From Halomonas borealis (GTDB lineage: Bacteria; Pseudomonadota; Gammaproteobacteria; Pseudomonadales; Halomonadaceae), in contig NZ_SDMO01000002.1 of the NCBI RefSeq assembly GCF_004798905.1, forward strand, positions 218,731 to 282,730: DNA of 64,000 bases, read 5' to 3'. The notes beneath the pieces were generated by a model. That model saw nothing but the letters and a program-made list of their open reading frames with translations, was not told the origin of the DNA and made no database searches. Numbering within the stretch: the first letter of the stretch is position 1; each line of letters begins with the position of its first letter. The translations under genes and the position numbers were made by a program. This document shows, piece by piece, positions 44,382 through 52,079 of this stretch.

Positions 44382-45134
44382 ATGACGCTACCCCAGACAC
44401 CGAGCCAGCGGCTGGATGGCCGCACGGCACTGATCACCGGGGCCAGCAAGGGCCTGGGGCTGGCGGCGGCCTGCGCCCTGGCCCAGGCCGGCGCGCGAGT
44501 GATCCTGGTGGCCCGTGACCCCGCGACCCTCGACGAGGCGGTGGCGGCGCTGACCGCCGCCGGCCACGCGGTCGAGGCGCTGGCCCTGGACGTCACCGAT
44601 ACCGGAGCGGTGAGCGAGGCACTGGCCGGACGGCGCATCGATATCCTGGTCAACAACGCCGGCACCAACCGGCCCAAGCCGATCGGCGAGGTTAGCGAGG
44701 CCGACTACGCCGCGGTGATGGACATCAATGTGCGGGCCGCCTACTTCCTGGCCCAGGCGGTGATCGAGTCGATGCCGGAAGGCGGTTCGATCATCAACAT
44801 GTCCTCCCAGATGGGCCATGTAGGCGCCGCCAACCGTAGCCTCTACTGCGCCTCCAAGTCGGCGATGGAGGGCATGACCCGGGCCATGGCCGTGGAGCTC
44901 GGGCCCCGCGGTATTCGCGTCAACAGCGTCTGCCCGACCTTCGTCGAGACACCGATGACCCGGCCGTTCTTCGAGCAGCCCGGATTCCGCGAGGCGGTGC
45001 TGGGCAATATTCCGCTGGGCCGGCTCGGCCAGGTCGAGGACATCATGGGTCCGGTGGCCTTCCTCGCCTCCGACGCCGCCGCCCTGATCACCGGCAGCGC
45101 GCTGATGGTCGATGGCGGCTGGACCGCCCATTGA
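44382..45134 (+). CDS. Short-chain dehydrogenase/reductase
   Basis: 250 aa from ATG 44382 (AGGAGG upstream). Classical SDR: cofactor loop TGASKGLGLAAA (about 19-30), NNAG at 91-94, catalytic Ser (NMSSQMG, 141-142), Tyr155 and Lys159 (YCASK), and C-terminal GSALMVDGGWTAH. Asp or Arg choice (VARDP) does not settle NAD versus NADP. Probably oxidises or epimerises a secondary alcohol next to the HpsN-like enzyme; in the known sulfopropanediol route an alcohol dehydrogenase pair performs such an epimerisation. Confidence 0.92.
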   Translation: MTLPQTPSQRLDGRTALITGASKGLGLAAACALAQAGARVILVARDPATLDEAVAALTAAGHAVEALALDVTDTGAVSEALAGRRIDILVNNAGTNRPKPIGEVSEADYAAVMDINVRAAYFLAQAVIESMPEGGSIINMSSQMGHVGAANRSLYCASKSAMEGMTRAMAVELGPRGIRVNSVCPTFVETPMTRPFFEQPGFREAVLGNIPLGRLGQVEDIMGPVAFLASDAAALITGSALMVDGGWTAH

Positions 45135-45151
45135 GGGGGGGCTGCCCCCCC
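45135..45151 (+). repeat. G7-CTG-C7 hairpin directly after the SDR stop
   Basis: Seven G-C pairs with a three-base loop beginning at the base after TGA. No T run. Likely influences stability or relative expression within the operon. Confidence 0.55.
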
Positions 45152-45208
45152 GACAGCCGCTACCCCCCGAGATTGTGCAATGAGTGGCATGCCCACAAGG
45201 AGACAGCC

Positions 45209-46180
45209 ATGAGCCTGACCGGTTTCGACGCGCAGTTCGTCGATCTGCGCGACTACATCTTCAAGATCACCGAGTGGATCTGGGAGGGTCGCGGCATCGA
45301 TCTGATTCGCGACTACTACGCCGAAGACTGCCCGGTGAAGACCCCAGGCGGGGCCTTCAGCGGCGTCGAAGGCGTGATCCGCGGCACCCTGGAAACGCTC
45401 CAGGAGTTTCCCGACCGCACCCTGCTCGGCGAGGACGTCATCGATAGCGAGGATGCCCCGGGCACCTACTACTCCTCGCACCGCATCTTCTCGCATATGA
45501 CCCACAAGGGAGAGGGCGCCTTCGGGGAACCGACCGGCGTGCGGGCCGGCGTCATGACCATCGCCGACTGCCTGTGTCGGGAGGATCGCATCGTCGACGA
45601 GTGGCTGGTCCGCGACCAGGCCGGCCTGGCGCAGCAGCTGGGGCATTCCCCGGTGGTGCTCGGCGAGGCCCTGGCGGCAAAGGCCACGCTGCCCGACGCC
45701 GAGGCCCTGGTGGAGCGCTGGCGTGGCCCCGAGGGTGATATGGACATCGACGCCCTGGGGCCGGTGGCCGTGCGCTACCGGGACCTCTGGCAGAACGCTC
45801 GCCTCGAGCGGCTACGCGACGGCTACGCGCGGGCCATCGACGCCAAGGTGCCCGGGGCTCGTACCCTGCGCGGCCACGATGACCTGGAGCGTTTCTGGTT
45901 CGGCTACAAGGCGGCCTTCCCTACGGGGCGGTTCCGCATTCACCACTGGATCGACCGTGAGGACGCCGGCGAATCGCGTCGCGTGGCGTTGCGTTGGTCG
46001 CTTTCGACCACCCATCAGGGCGGCGGCGTCTTCGGTGCCGCCAGCGGCGCCCCGGTGGTGCTGCTCGGCATCACCCACGCCGAACTGCGCGGCGACACCG
46101 TGGTGCGCGAATGGCACCAGCTCGACGAGATCGCCATCCACGCCCAGATCGCCCAACACCGCCGAGAGGAGGCCTCATGA
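45209..46180 (+). CDS. Two-domain SnoaL-like protein (type A)
   Basis: 323 aa from ATG 45209 (AAGGAGA 6 nt upstream). Two NTF2-like/SnoaL-like cone domains in tandem (about 10-150 and 185-315). N-terminal FDAQFVDLRDYIFKITEWIWEGRGIDLIRDYYAED closely parallels the protein at 55424, and each half ends in a VxEWxxxDxxA-type strand. SnoaL relatives catalyse aldol cyclisation, hydration or isomerisation using Asp/His in a hydrophobic pocket; the reaction here is unknown. Overlaps the next gene by 4 bp (ATGA). Confidence 0.8.
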   Translation: MSLTGFDAQFVDLRDYIFKITEWIWEGRGIDLIRDYYAEDCPVKTPGGAFSGVEGVIRGTLETLQEFPDRTLLGEDVIDSEDAPGTYYSSHRIFSHMTHKGEGAFGEPTGVRAGVMTIADCLCREDRIVDEWLVRDQAGLAQQLGHSPVVLGEALAAKATLPDAEALVERWRGPEGDMDIDALGPVAVRYRDLWQNARLERLRDGYARAIDAKVPGARTLRGHDDLERFWFGYKAAFPTGRFRIHHWIDREDAGESRRVALRWSLSTTHQGGGVFGAASGAPVVLLGITHAELRGDTVVREWHQLDEIAIHAQIAQHRREEAS

Positions 46181-47190
46181 CCTGGACCCTCGACACACTA
46201 CGCCAGCGCCGGGTGCGTTACGACGACCTGGTGCCTTGTCGTAACGCCTTCATCGATACCCGCTCGCCAGGCTCCGATCGCAAGGAGAACTTCACCATCA
46301 TCGGCCCCGGGGTGGCGGAGAGCTCCGACCAGCACGTGCATATCTCCGAGCCCCACGGCTTCAACGTCGGCGGCGCCCGCCAGCCGGATGGCTGCCTGAA
46401 CTCCCAGCACTCTCACGAGGGCGCCGAGGTATTCGTGGTGCATACCGGGCGCTGGCGCCTGCTCTTCGGCCCGGAACGCGAGGAGGGCACCCTGGATATC
46501 GGCCCGGGTGACGTGGTCAGCGTGCCGACCCAGATGTTCCGCGGCTTCGAGAAGCTCGATGCCGGCACCGGCTTCCTGTGGGTGCTGCTGGGCGGTGACG
46601 ACCCGGGCCGGGTGCGCTGGGCGCCGAGCGTCTTCGACCTGGCCGAGCACCATGGCCTGGTGCTGCTCAAGAGTGGCCGCCTGGTGGATCGCGCCGCCGG
46701 CGAGACGATTCCCGACGACGAGGAAGTCGAGACCGCCCCCGGCGCCGCGGAGATCGCGCGGTTGGTGACGCCTTCGCCGGAGCGTCTCGCCGAATGCATG
46801 GTGCGCCACGAGGCCTTGCAGGGTAACGCCCGTGCCGTGCTCGCCGCCCCCGGCGTCGAGGAGTGTGGCGTCATCGCCCCGGCGGCCAGCGGCGACGGTT
46901 TCGGCCCGGGGCCGATCAGCGGCTGGTGGCCGCATGGCTTCCAGCTGCGCGTGCTGCGCCTCGCCGACGGCGCCGCGACCCCGGACTACCATTGCGACGA
47001 GCCCGAAGTGCTGTTCGTGCAGTCCGGCCGCGTGCGGCTGGTCAGCGACGCCGGGGAGCTGGTGCTGGACACCGGCGACACCTTCACCTCGCCCCACGGC
47101 TGGGGGCATCGCCTCGAGGCCGATGCCGACGCCGAGGTGGTCGTGGTGCGCGGCGGCGATGCCCCCGCCGGCCCGCGTCGCGCCGCCTGA
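46177..47190 (+). CDS. Double-cupin protein
   Basis: 337 aa from ATG 46177, coupled to the preceding stop. Two cupin barrels: the first with HVHISEPHGFN, NSQHSHEGAEVFVVHTGRW and IGPGDVVSVPTQMFRGFE (about 55-130); the second with ATPDYHCDEPEVLFVQSGRV and LDTGDTFTSPHGWGHRLE (about 255-315). His/Glu residues in both suggest metal binding (HxHEGxE type). Bicupins include gentisate-type dioxygenases, oxalate decarboxylases and sugar isomerases; the arrangement is compatible with a lyase or isomerase of the pathway. Confidence 0.82.
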   Translation: MTWTLDTLRQRRVRYDDLVPCRNAFIDTRSPGSDRKENFTIIGPGVAESSDQHVHISEPHGFNVGGARQPDGCLNSQHSHEGAEVFVVHTGRWRLLFGPEREEGTLDIGPGDVVSVPTQMFRGFEKLDAGTGFLWVLLGGDDPGRVRWAPSVFDLAEHHGLVLLKSGRLVDRAAGETIPDDEEVETAPGAAEIARLVTPSPERLAECMVRHEALQGNARAVLAAPGVEECGVIAPAASGDGFGPGPISGWWPHGFQLRVLRLADGAATPDYHCDEPEVLFVQSGRVRLVSDAGELVLDTGDTFTSPHGWGHRLEADADAEVVVVRGGDAPAGPRRAA

Positions 47191-47208
47191 CGGTTCGGAG
47201 GAATACGT

Positions 47209-47955
47209 ATGCCAAGCGAGACCTCGCGTCAGCCGCTGCTGCTGATCCCCGGCACCCTCTGTGATGAGCGGCTGTGGGCGCCCCAGCTCGCGGCGTTGGG
47301 CGAGCGGGCCGATATTCGGGTGCCGCGCCTCGACGCCAGTGATGACCTGGAGGCCCTGGCCCGGGACATCCTCGATCAGGCGCCCTGGCCGCGCTTCAGC
47401 GTCGCCGGCCTGTCGATGGGCGGCATCCTGGCGCTGGCGCTGATGCGCCTGGCGCCAGAGCGCATCGAGCGGCTGGCGCTGCTCGACACCAACCCCTTCG
47501 CCGAGGCCTCCGAGCGCCAGGCGCAGCGGGCCGACGACATCGCCCAGGCCGAGGCGCTGGGCATGGCGCGCTATGCCGGCGAGGTACTGGCGCCGCTGTA
47601 CCCGGCCGAGGGCGCCGCCGAGGACCCCGAGCACAGCGCGCTGGTGGTGGCCATGGCCGAGCGAGAGGGCCTCGAGACCTTCCGGCGCCAGGCCATCGCA
47701 CTGCGCGACCGCCCGGACGGCAGCGCCGCGCTCGCCACCATCGCCGCGCCGACCCTGGTGCTGTGCGGCGACGGCGACCGGCTGTGCCCGGTATCCCGGC
47801 ACACCTACCTGGCCGAGCATATTCCCGAGGCCGAGCTGGTGATCCTCGAGGGCGTCGGCCACCTGAGTACCCTGCAGGCTCCCGAGGCGGTCAACCAGGC
47901 GCTGTCGCGCTGGCTCGACCGCGCTCCCCAACCGATGCCCTCGCGGCAGGAGTGA
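47209..47955 (+). CDS. Alpha/beta-fold hydrolase
   Basis: 248 aa. Nucleophile elbow VAGLSMGG (Ser69), acid Asp190 in LVLCGDGDRLCP and base His218 in GVGHLST; oxyanion region LLIPGTLCDERLW. Comparable to lactone or ester hydrolases of catabolic clusters (enol-lactonase-like size). GGAGG upstream; 18 bp after the cupin gene. Likely hydrolyses an ester or lactone intermediate. Confidence 0.88.
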   Translation: MPSETSRQPLLLIPGTLCDERLWAPQLAALGERADIRVPRLDASDDLEALARDILDQAPWPRFSVAGLSMGGILALALMRLAPERIERLALLDTNPFAEASERQAQRADDIAQAEALGMARYAGEVLAPLYPAEGAAEDPEHSALVVAMAEREGLETFRRQAIALRDRPDGSAALATIAAPTLVLCGDGDRLCPVSRHTYLAEHIPEAELVILEGVGHLSTLQAPEAVNQALSRWLDRAPQPMPSRQE

Positions 47956-47958
47956 AAG

Positions 47959-48684
47959 ATGTCTCTGGATGAGAGTCACAACGATGGCGTGAGCGCCGAA
48001 CTGCTGGCCGAGCTGCGCCGCTTCGACACCCCCACGGTGGCCAATGCCCTCGACCTGGTGCGCGGCACCCGCAGCGCCGAAGGCTTCAGCCGGTTGCCGC
48101 TGGTCGCCGCCGACCCCACGGCCGCGCCGCTGGTGGGCTTCGCCCGCTGCGCCAGGATTCGTGCCCTGACGCCTCCCGAGGAGGCCCCGGCGGCGATCCG
48201 CGAGCGACGCCTCGCCTACTACCGCTACGTCGCCGACAGCCCCGCCGACTCGCTGATGGTGATCGAGGACGAGGACGGCGAGGACGCCGTGGGCGCCTAC
48301 TGGGGCGAGGTCAATACCTGCCTGCACAAGCGCCTGGGCGTCGATGGCGTGCTCACCAACGGCGTGATTCGCGACCTCGACGACCTGGAGCCCGAGTTCA
48401 CCGTGCTCGGCGGCCGCGTCGGCCCCTCTCACGCCTATGTGCGGGTCACCGCCGTCGACGTACCGGTCAGGGTCTTCGGCCTGGATATCGCCCCGGGCGA
48501 GCTGATCCATGCCGACAAGCACGGCGCGGTGCGCCTGACCCAGCAGGAGGCACGGGCACTTCCCGAGGCCATCGCCAAGATCGTCGAGGCCGAGGCCGAG
48601 TTGCTGACCCGGGCGCGCCAGCCGGGCTTCGACTACGACGCCATGCTCGAGGCCTGGGCAGCCTTCGAGAAGCGCCGCGTCTAG
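47959..48684 (+). CDS. RraA-like / HMG-CHA-aldolase-family protein
   Basis: 241 aa, three bases after the hydrolase gene. RraA fold with KRLGVDGVLTNGVIRDLDDL. Class II pyruvate aldolases of this family carry a DGxxRD motif; here the first Asp is Asn (NGVIRD) while the Arg-Asp pair that holds substrate and metal is kept. It may therefore retain retro-aldol or decarboxylase activity with altered chemistry, or be a regulator-like RraA protein. Last gene of the operon. Confidence 0.83.
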   Translation: MSLDESHNDGVSAELLAELRRFDTPTVANALDLVRGTRSAEGFSRLPLVAADPTAAPLVGFARCARIRALTPPEEAPAAIRERRLAYYRYVADSPADSLMVIEDEDGEDAVGAYWGEVNTCLHKRLGVDGVLTNGVIRDLDDLEPEFTVLGGRVGPSHAYVRVTAVDVPVRVFGLDIAPGELIHADKHGAVRLTQQEARALPEAIAKIVEAEAELLTRARQPGFDYDAMLEAWAAFEKRRV

Positions 48685-48960
48685 GCTCTGTCCGAACACT
48701 GGCTGCGCTCGGCCATACGGCGTTAAACGTCGACTCAAAGTCCTCATTGTCACCCCGTAAGCTCCGGCTTTTGACGAGCGACATCCTGTCACTCGCTCTT
48801 CGAGCAGCGGAGCTGCCCAAATCGGCCATCCCTGCCGATGTGTCGCCGATGGTTGCCTTGCGCCCCACAGGGATGTGGGAAGTGCGCGGGCCCGTCTGGA
48901 GCGGGCCTAGGCCCTGGCTTTCGCTCGCCGACGTTTCAGACAAAGCCTGGGACACGATGC
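48682..48960 (+). repeat. Long intergenic repeat, copy A
   Basis: About 270 bp from TAGGCTCTGTCCGAACA to GACGTTTCAGACAAAGCCT; its reverse complement recurs at 50540-50810. Long near-identical blocks include AAAGTCCTCATTGTCAC, CTTTTGACGAGCGACATC and CTCGCTCTTCGAGCAGCG. Near the right end is a hairpin (GGCCCG/CGGGCC). Non-coding. It fills the gap between the RraA-like gene and the convergent AraC gene. Confidence 0.85.
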
Positions 48961-48995
48961 GTCTCCCTCGGCGTGACGTGAGGCCCCAGGAAAGC

Positions 48996-49841
48996 CTAGC
49001 GGAACAGGGTCTTCCTGATCTTGTGCCGGTAGTCCCGGGGGGATTCGCCGGTGATGTTCTTGAAGCGCTTGCTGAAATGGAAGGGATCGCAATAGCCCAG
49101 TCGCTCGGCGATCTCGGCGATGGAGGCTTCGCCATTCACCAGTAGCGACATCGCCTGTTTCAGTCGCTGCTGGTCGATGTAGGCCTTGGGATTCACCCCC
49201 AGGGTCTTCTTGAACAGGGCACTGAAGCGGTTGCGCGACAACGAGCAGTGGCGCGCCAGGTCTTCGACTCGCTGTGGCTGATCGAGTCGCTGGTTGATCA
49301 GCCGCAGGGCGGGTTGTAGCCGCTCGATGCCGATCAGGCGCCGCTCCCGCTCGGGCAGTGGCTGCGAGACGGCCAGGGTCTCTTCCAGGAAGCGATAGGC
49401 GGCGGCGTGACGGGCCACCAGGCCGGCCACGCCGTTATCTTGTCGCGCCAGGGTGGCGGTCAACGCCTCGACGGCGCCTCCCACCCGCGTGGCATGCTCA
49501 CCGGCGATCAGGCTTGGCACCCGGTAGAGAGAAAACACATCCAGATTCTGGTGAAGCCGGAAGTCGAGATGCAGGCCGTCAGCCGTGGTGCCGGGATCAA
49601 ACGTCAGGGCGTGGCGGATGGCGGCGGGGACGACCAGCAGTTCTCCCGGCCCCGCTACCACCGGCTGGCCAGGCCGGGCCGCGTCGAAGTGGCAGTGATA
49701 CTTGCCCCGCCATACATGCAACACGACCCAGAAAGGCAGCACCCGCCACCCCGTATTGATGCAGTGGCTGCTGCGATGAGCCGACCAGTCGATGTGGTAG
49801 TCGAGCGCGGCATTACTCGCAAGCAAGATGGGGTCTGGCAT
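48996..49841 (-). CDS. AraC-family transcriptional regulator
   Basis: 281 aa from ATG 49841; an in-frame TTG at 49889 is possible, and no start has a strong ribosome site. N-terminal cupin-like effector domain (GWRVLPFWVVLHVWRGKYHCHFDAARPGQPVVAGPGELLVVP), C-terminal double helix-turn-helix (VEDLARHCSLSRNRFSALFKKTLGVNPKAYIDQQRL; IAEIAERLGYCDPFHFSKRFKNITGESPRDYR). Divergent from the single-domain SnoaL gene and therefore its likely regulator. Enclosed with it by the inverted long repeats. Confidence 0.92.
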   Translation of the reverse strand: MPDPILLASNAALDYHIDWSAHRSSHCINTGWRVLPFWVVLHVWRGKYHCHFDAARPGQPVVAGPGELLVVPAAIRHALTFDPGTTADGLHLDFRLHQNLDVFSLYRVPSLIAGEHATRVGGAVEALTATLARQDNGVAGLVARHAAAYRFLEETLAVSQPLPERERRLIGIERLQPALRLINQRLDQPQRVEDLARHCSLSRNRFSALFKKTLGVNPKAYIDQQRLKQAMSLLVNGEASIAEIAERLGYCDPFHFSKRFKNITGESPRDYRHKIRKTLFR

Positions 49842-49920
49842 CGGCGGCTCATCGCTCGGGCGAGGATTGGAGAAAAGCGAAAGGTGCAAATATACATCTT
49901 ATGAGAGCGTTCTGACATGT

Positions 49921-49935
49921 CTTGGCAAGGCCAAG
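49921..49935. promoter_or_regulatory. Palindrome in the AraC/SnoaL divergent region
   Basis: CTTGGCAAGGCCAAG: perfect 6-bp arms with 3-bp centre, 53 bp upstream of the SnoaL ATG and 79 bp from the AraC start. Candidate operator. TAGACT at 49940-49945 could serve as a -10, but no well-placed -35 was found. Confidence 0.45.
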
Positions 49936-49987
49936 CTACCTAGACTGACGGGGCTGATCTCGCCACCTACAAAAGAGGAGCGTCACC

Positions 49988-50515
49988 ATGACCGCCATGC
50001 GCCCGCCCCAGGCTGCCCTGACCCGAGACAACGACCTGTCCCGGACCGCTGACACCCTTGGCACCATCGACGCGATGGTGGATGGATTGAACGACCACGA
50101 TATCAGTCAGATGGGGCGCTTCTTCAGCGAATCCTTCCGCTGGATGGGCAATGCCGGCTGCGGTTTCAAGCAGGGGCTCGAGGAGTTTCAGGAAAACTGG
50201 CAACGCCCCTTCCAAGCGGCCTTCTCCGACAAGGTCTGCATCGATGAGGCCCGGGTGACGCAGGGCGAGTGGTGCGCCGCCTTCGGCCGCCAGGAAGCCG
50301 TGCATTCCGGCGAATTCATGGGCATCGCGCCCACCGGCAAGCGTGTGGTGATCCGTTACATGGACTTCTGGAAGGTCGTCGACGGCAAGATCGTCGATAA
50401 CTGGGTCATGGTCGACTTCCCTGCCGTCATGCAACAGCTCGGCGTCGATCCCTTCGGCGGACATGGCTGGGACACTCGGGATAGCGCCGCCAGCCCCGAG
50501 CGTTACGGGGATTGA
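49988..50515 (+). CDS. Single-domain SnoaL-like protein (type B)
   Basis: 175 aa; AGGAG 7 nt before ATG 49988. One SnoaL/NTF2 domain. FMGIAPTGKRVVIRYMDFWKVVDGKIVDNWVMVDFPAVMQQLGVDPFGG matches the C-terminal halves of the proteins at 50892 (WLGIAPSGQRVTIRSLDFW...NWVLVDLLDIYHQVGVDVL) and 52080. GIxPTGKxV and NWVxxD are SnoaL-family hallmarks. Likely catalyses a cyclisation, isomerisation or dehydration step; the function is not known. Confidence 0.82.
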   Translation: MTAMRPPQAALTRDNDLSRTADTLGTIDAMVDGLNDHDISQMGRFFSESFRWMGNAGCGFKQGLEEFQENWQRPFQAAFSDKVCIDEARVTQGEWCAAFGRQEAVHSGEFMGIAPTGKRVVIRYMDFWKVVDGKIVDNWVMVDFPAVMQQLGVDPFGGHGWDTRDSAASPERYGD

Positions 50516-50539
50516 CCCCTTCGGTGATCCTTCGGGATC

Positions 50540-50810
50540 CCTAGGCTTTATCTGAAGCGTCGGCGAGCGAAGGTTAGGGCTAGGCCCGCTCCAGACGGGC
50601 TCGCGCACTTCCCATCTTCATGTGGGGCGCAAGGCCAGAATCAGCGACACATCGGCAGGGATGGCCGGTTTGGGCAGCTCCGCTGCTCGAAGAGCGAGTG
50701 ACAGGATGTCGCTCGTCAAAAGCCGGAGTTTACGGAGTGACAATGAGGACTTTGCGTTGATTCTTACCGCGGTATAGCCGAGCGCAGACAGTTTTCAGAC
50801 ATTGCCTAAT
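50540..50810 (-). repeat. Long intergenic repeat, copy B (inverted)
   Basis: Reverse complement of copy A at 48682-48960 with scattered differences. It includes the hairpin near its left end, which on the plus strand reads GGCCCGCTCCAGACGGGCTC. It fills most of the 376-bp gap between the single-domain SnoaL gene and the next gene; the sequence from 50811 to 50891 shows no further feature. Confidence 0.85.
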
Positions 50811-50891
50811 GTCCGGGCCATGGGCGGATCACTGATCACCCGCTGGCTCACCGGCGATCATCGCCTTCATCTGCAAGCGAGAGACGAACGG

Positions 50892-51911
50892 ATGGACCAA
50901 CATGCCCGCAACAAGGCCGTCATCGAACGGCTGCGCAGTGCCCTCTATGACACCGATGTCGAGGCCCTGCCCGGCCAACTGGCCGAACTCTTTTCGCCGG
51001 ACTGCGCGATCTATCTGGCACATCCCCTGGGGGAAATGCAGGGCCCTCGGGCGCTCTATGAGCGAGGCTATGCTCCTTTGCTGGCAGCCATCCCCGACCT
51101 GGAGCGCCGTGACTACATCACCATCGCCGGAGAGGATGGCGGCAGCCAGTGGATCGGCTGCGGCGGCTTCTATACGGGAGTCTTCGAGCAGCCCTGGCTG
51201 GATATCCCCCCGACCCAGCATATCGTGACCATGCGCTATGCCGAGTTCTTTCGTCTCGAGAATGAGCGGATCGTCGAGATGCGTTCCCTCTGGGACATTC
51301 CGGAACTGATGATGCAGGCCAATGCCTGGCCCATGGGGCCGAGCCTCGGCCGGGAATACCTGGTCCCGGGGCCGGCGACCCAGGACGGCCTGGTGGCGGG
51401 GCCGCGCGATGAGGAGCGTGCCGCCCAGAGCCTGAAGATGGTCAACGACATGCTCAACGGGCTCGCCAAGCATGCCGAAGGTGGTGTTCAGGCCATGGGC
51501 CTGGAGGACTACTGGCATCCCAAGATGGTCTGGTACGGGCCGGCCGGCATCGGCTCGGGGCGGCGTGTGTCGGGCTTTCGCCATTGGCATCAGCGGCCCT
51601 TCCTCAACGGCATGCCGGACCGACGTTCCCTGGGCGAGGACATCGCCTTCGCCGAGGGCGATTACGTCGGCCTGTTCGGCTGGCCTGCCCTGGAAGCCAC
51701 CATCAGCGCAGACGGTTGGCTGGGTATCGCGCCATCCGGCCAGCGGGTGACCATCCGCAGCCTGGATTTCTGGCGCTGCGAGGGCGAACTGATTCGAGAG
51801 AACTGGGTGCTCGTCGACCTGCTCGATATCTATCACCAGGTCGGCGTGGATGTGCTGGGGCGCATGCGCGAGATGACGCCGCAGCGCCAGGCGTTGCCGC
51901 CGCGCCTCTGA
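50892..51911 (+). CDS. Two-domain SnoaL-like protein (type B)
   Basis: 339 aa from ATG 50892 (GAGAG about 9 nt before; MDQHARNKAVIERLRSALYDTD). Two tandem SnoaL domains (about 15-160 and 195-325). The first ends RIVEMRSLWDIPELMMQANAWP, the second LIRENWVLVDLLDIYHQVGVDVL. Closely patterned on the protein at 52080 (shared VWYGPAGIG, FLNGMPDR/FRQGLKDK and FAEGDYVGLFGWP/FAEGDYAGFFGWP). A duplication within the locus is evident. Confidence 0.82.
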   Translation: MDQHARNKAVIERLRSALYDTDVEALPGQLAELFSPDCAIYLAHPLGEMQGPRALYERGYAPLLAAIPDLERRDYITIAGEDGGSQWIGCGGFYTGVFEQPWLDIPPTQHIVTMRYAEFFRLENERIVEMRSLWDIPELMMQANAWPMGPSLGREYLVPGPATQDGLVAGPRDEERAAQSLKMVNDMLNGLAKHAEGGVQAMGLEDYWHPKMVWYGPAGIGSGRRVSGFRHWHQRPFLNGMPDRRSLGEDIAFAEGDYVGLFGWPALEATISADGWLGIAPSGQRVTIRSLDFWRCEGELIRENWVLVDLLDIYHQVGVDVLGRMREMTPQRQALPPRL

Positions 51912-52079
51912 GCCTCGCGGGGCGCCGCTGGGCGACGCCCCGACGCCCGTCACCACTCATGGCAGCGGGCACGTCTTACGGGCTTTGCCCTTGCCCAGGC
52001 GCGATGCCGGAACGCTCGGCATCGTGAACTTCGCCAGCGACGTCAAGCGAGCGTCGTGCTGAGATCTCAGGAGATCGAC

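Noticed and set aside
46198..48792. An 864-codon minus-strand open frame opposite the cupin, hydrolase and RraA-like genes
   Set aside because: Antisense shadow; the plus-strand genes have ribosome sites, overlaps and intact motifs.
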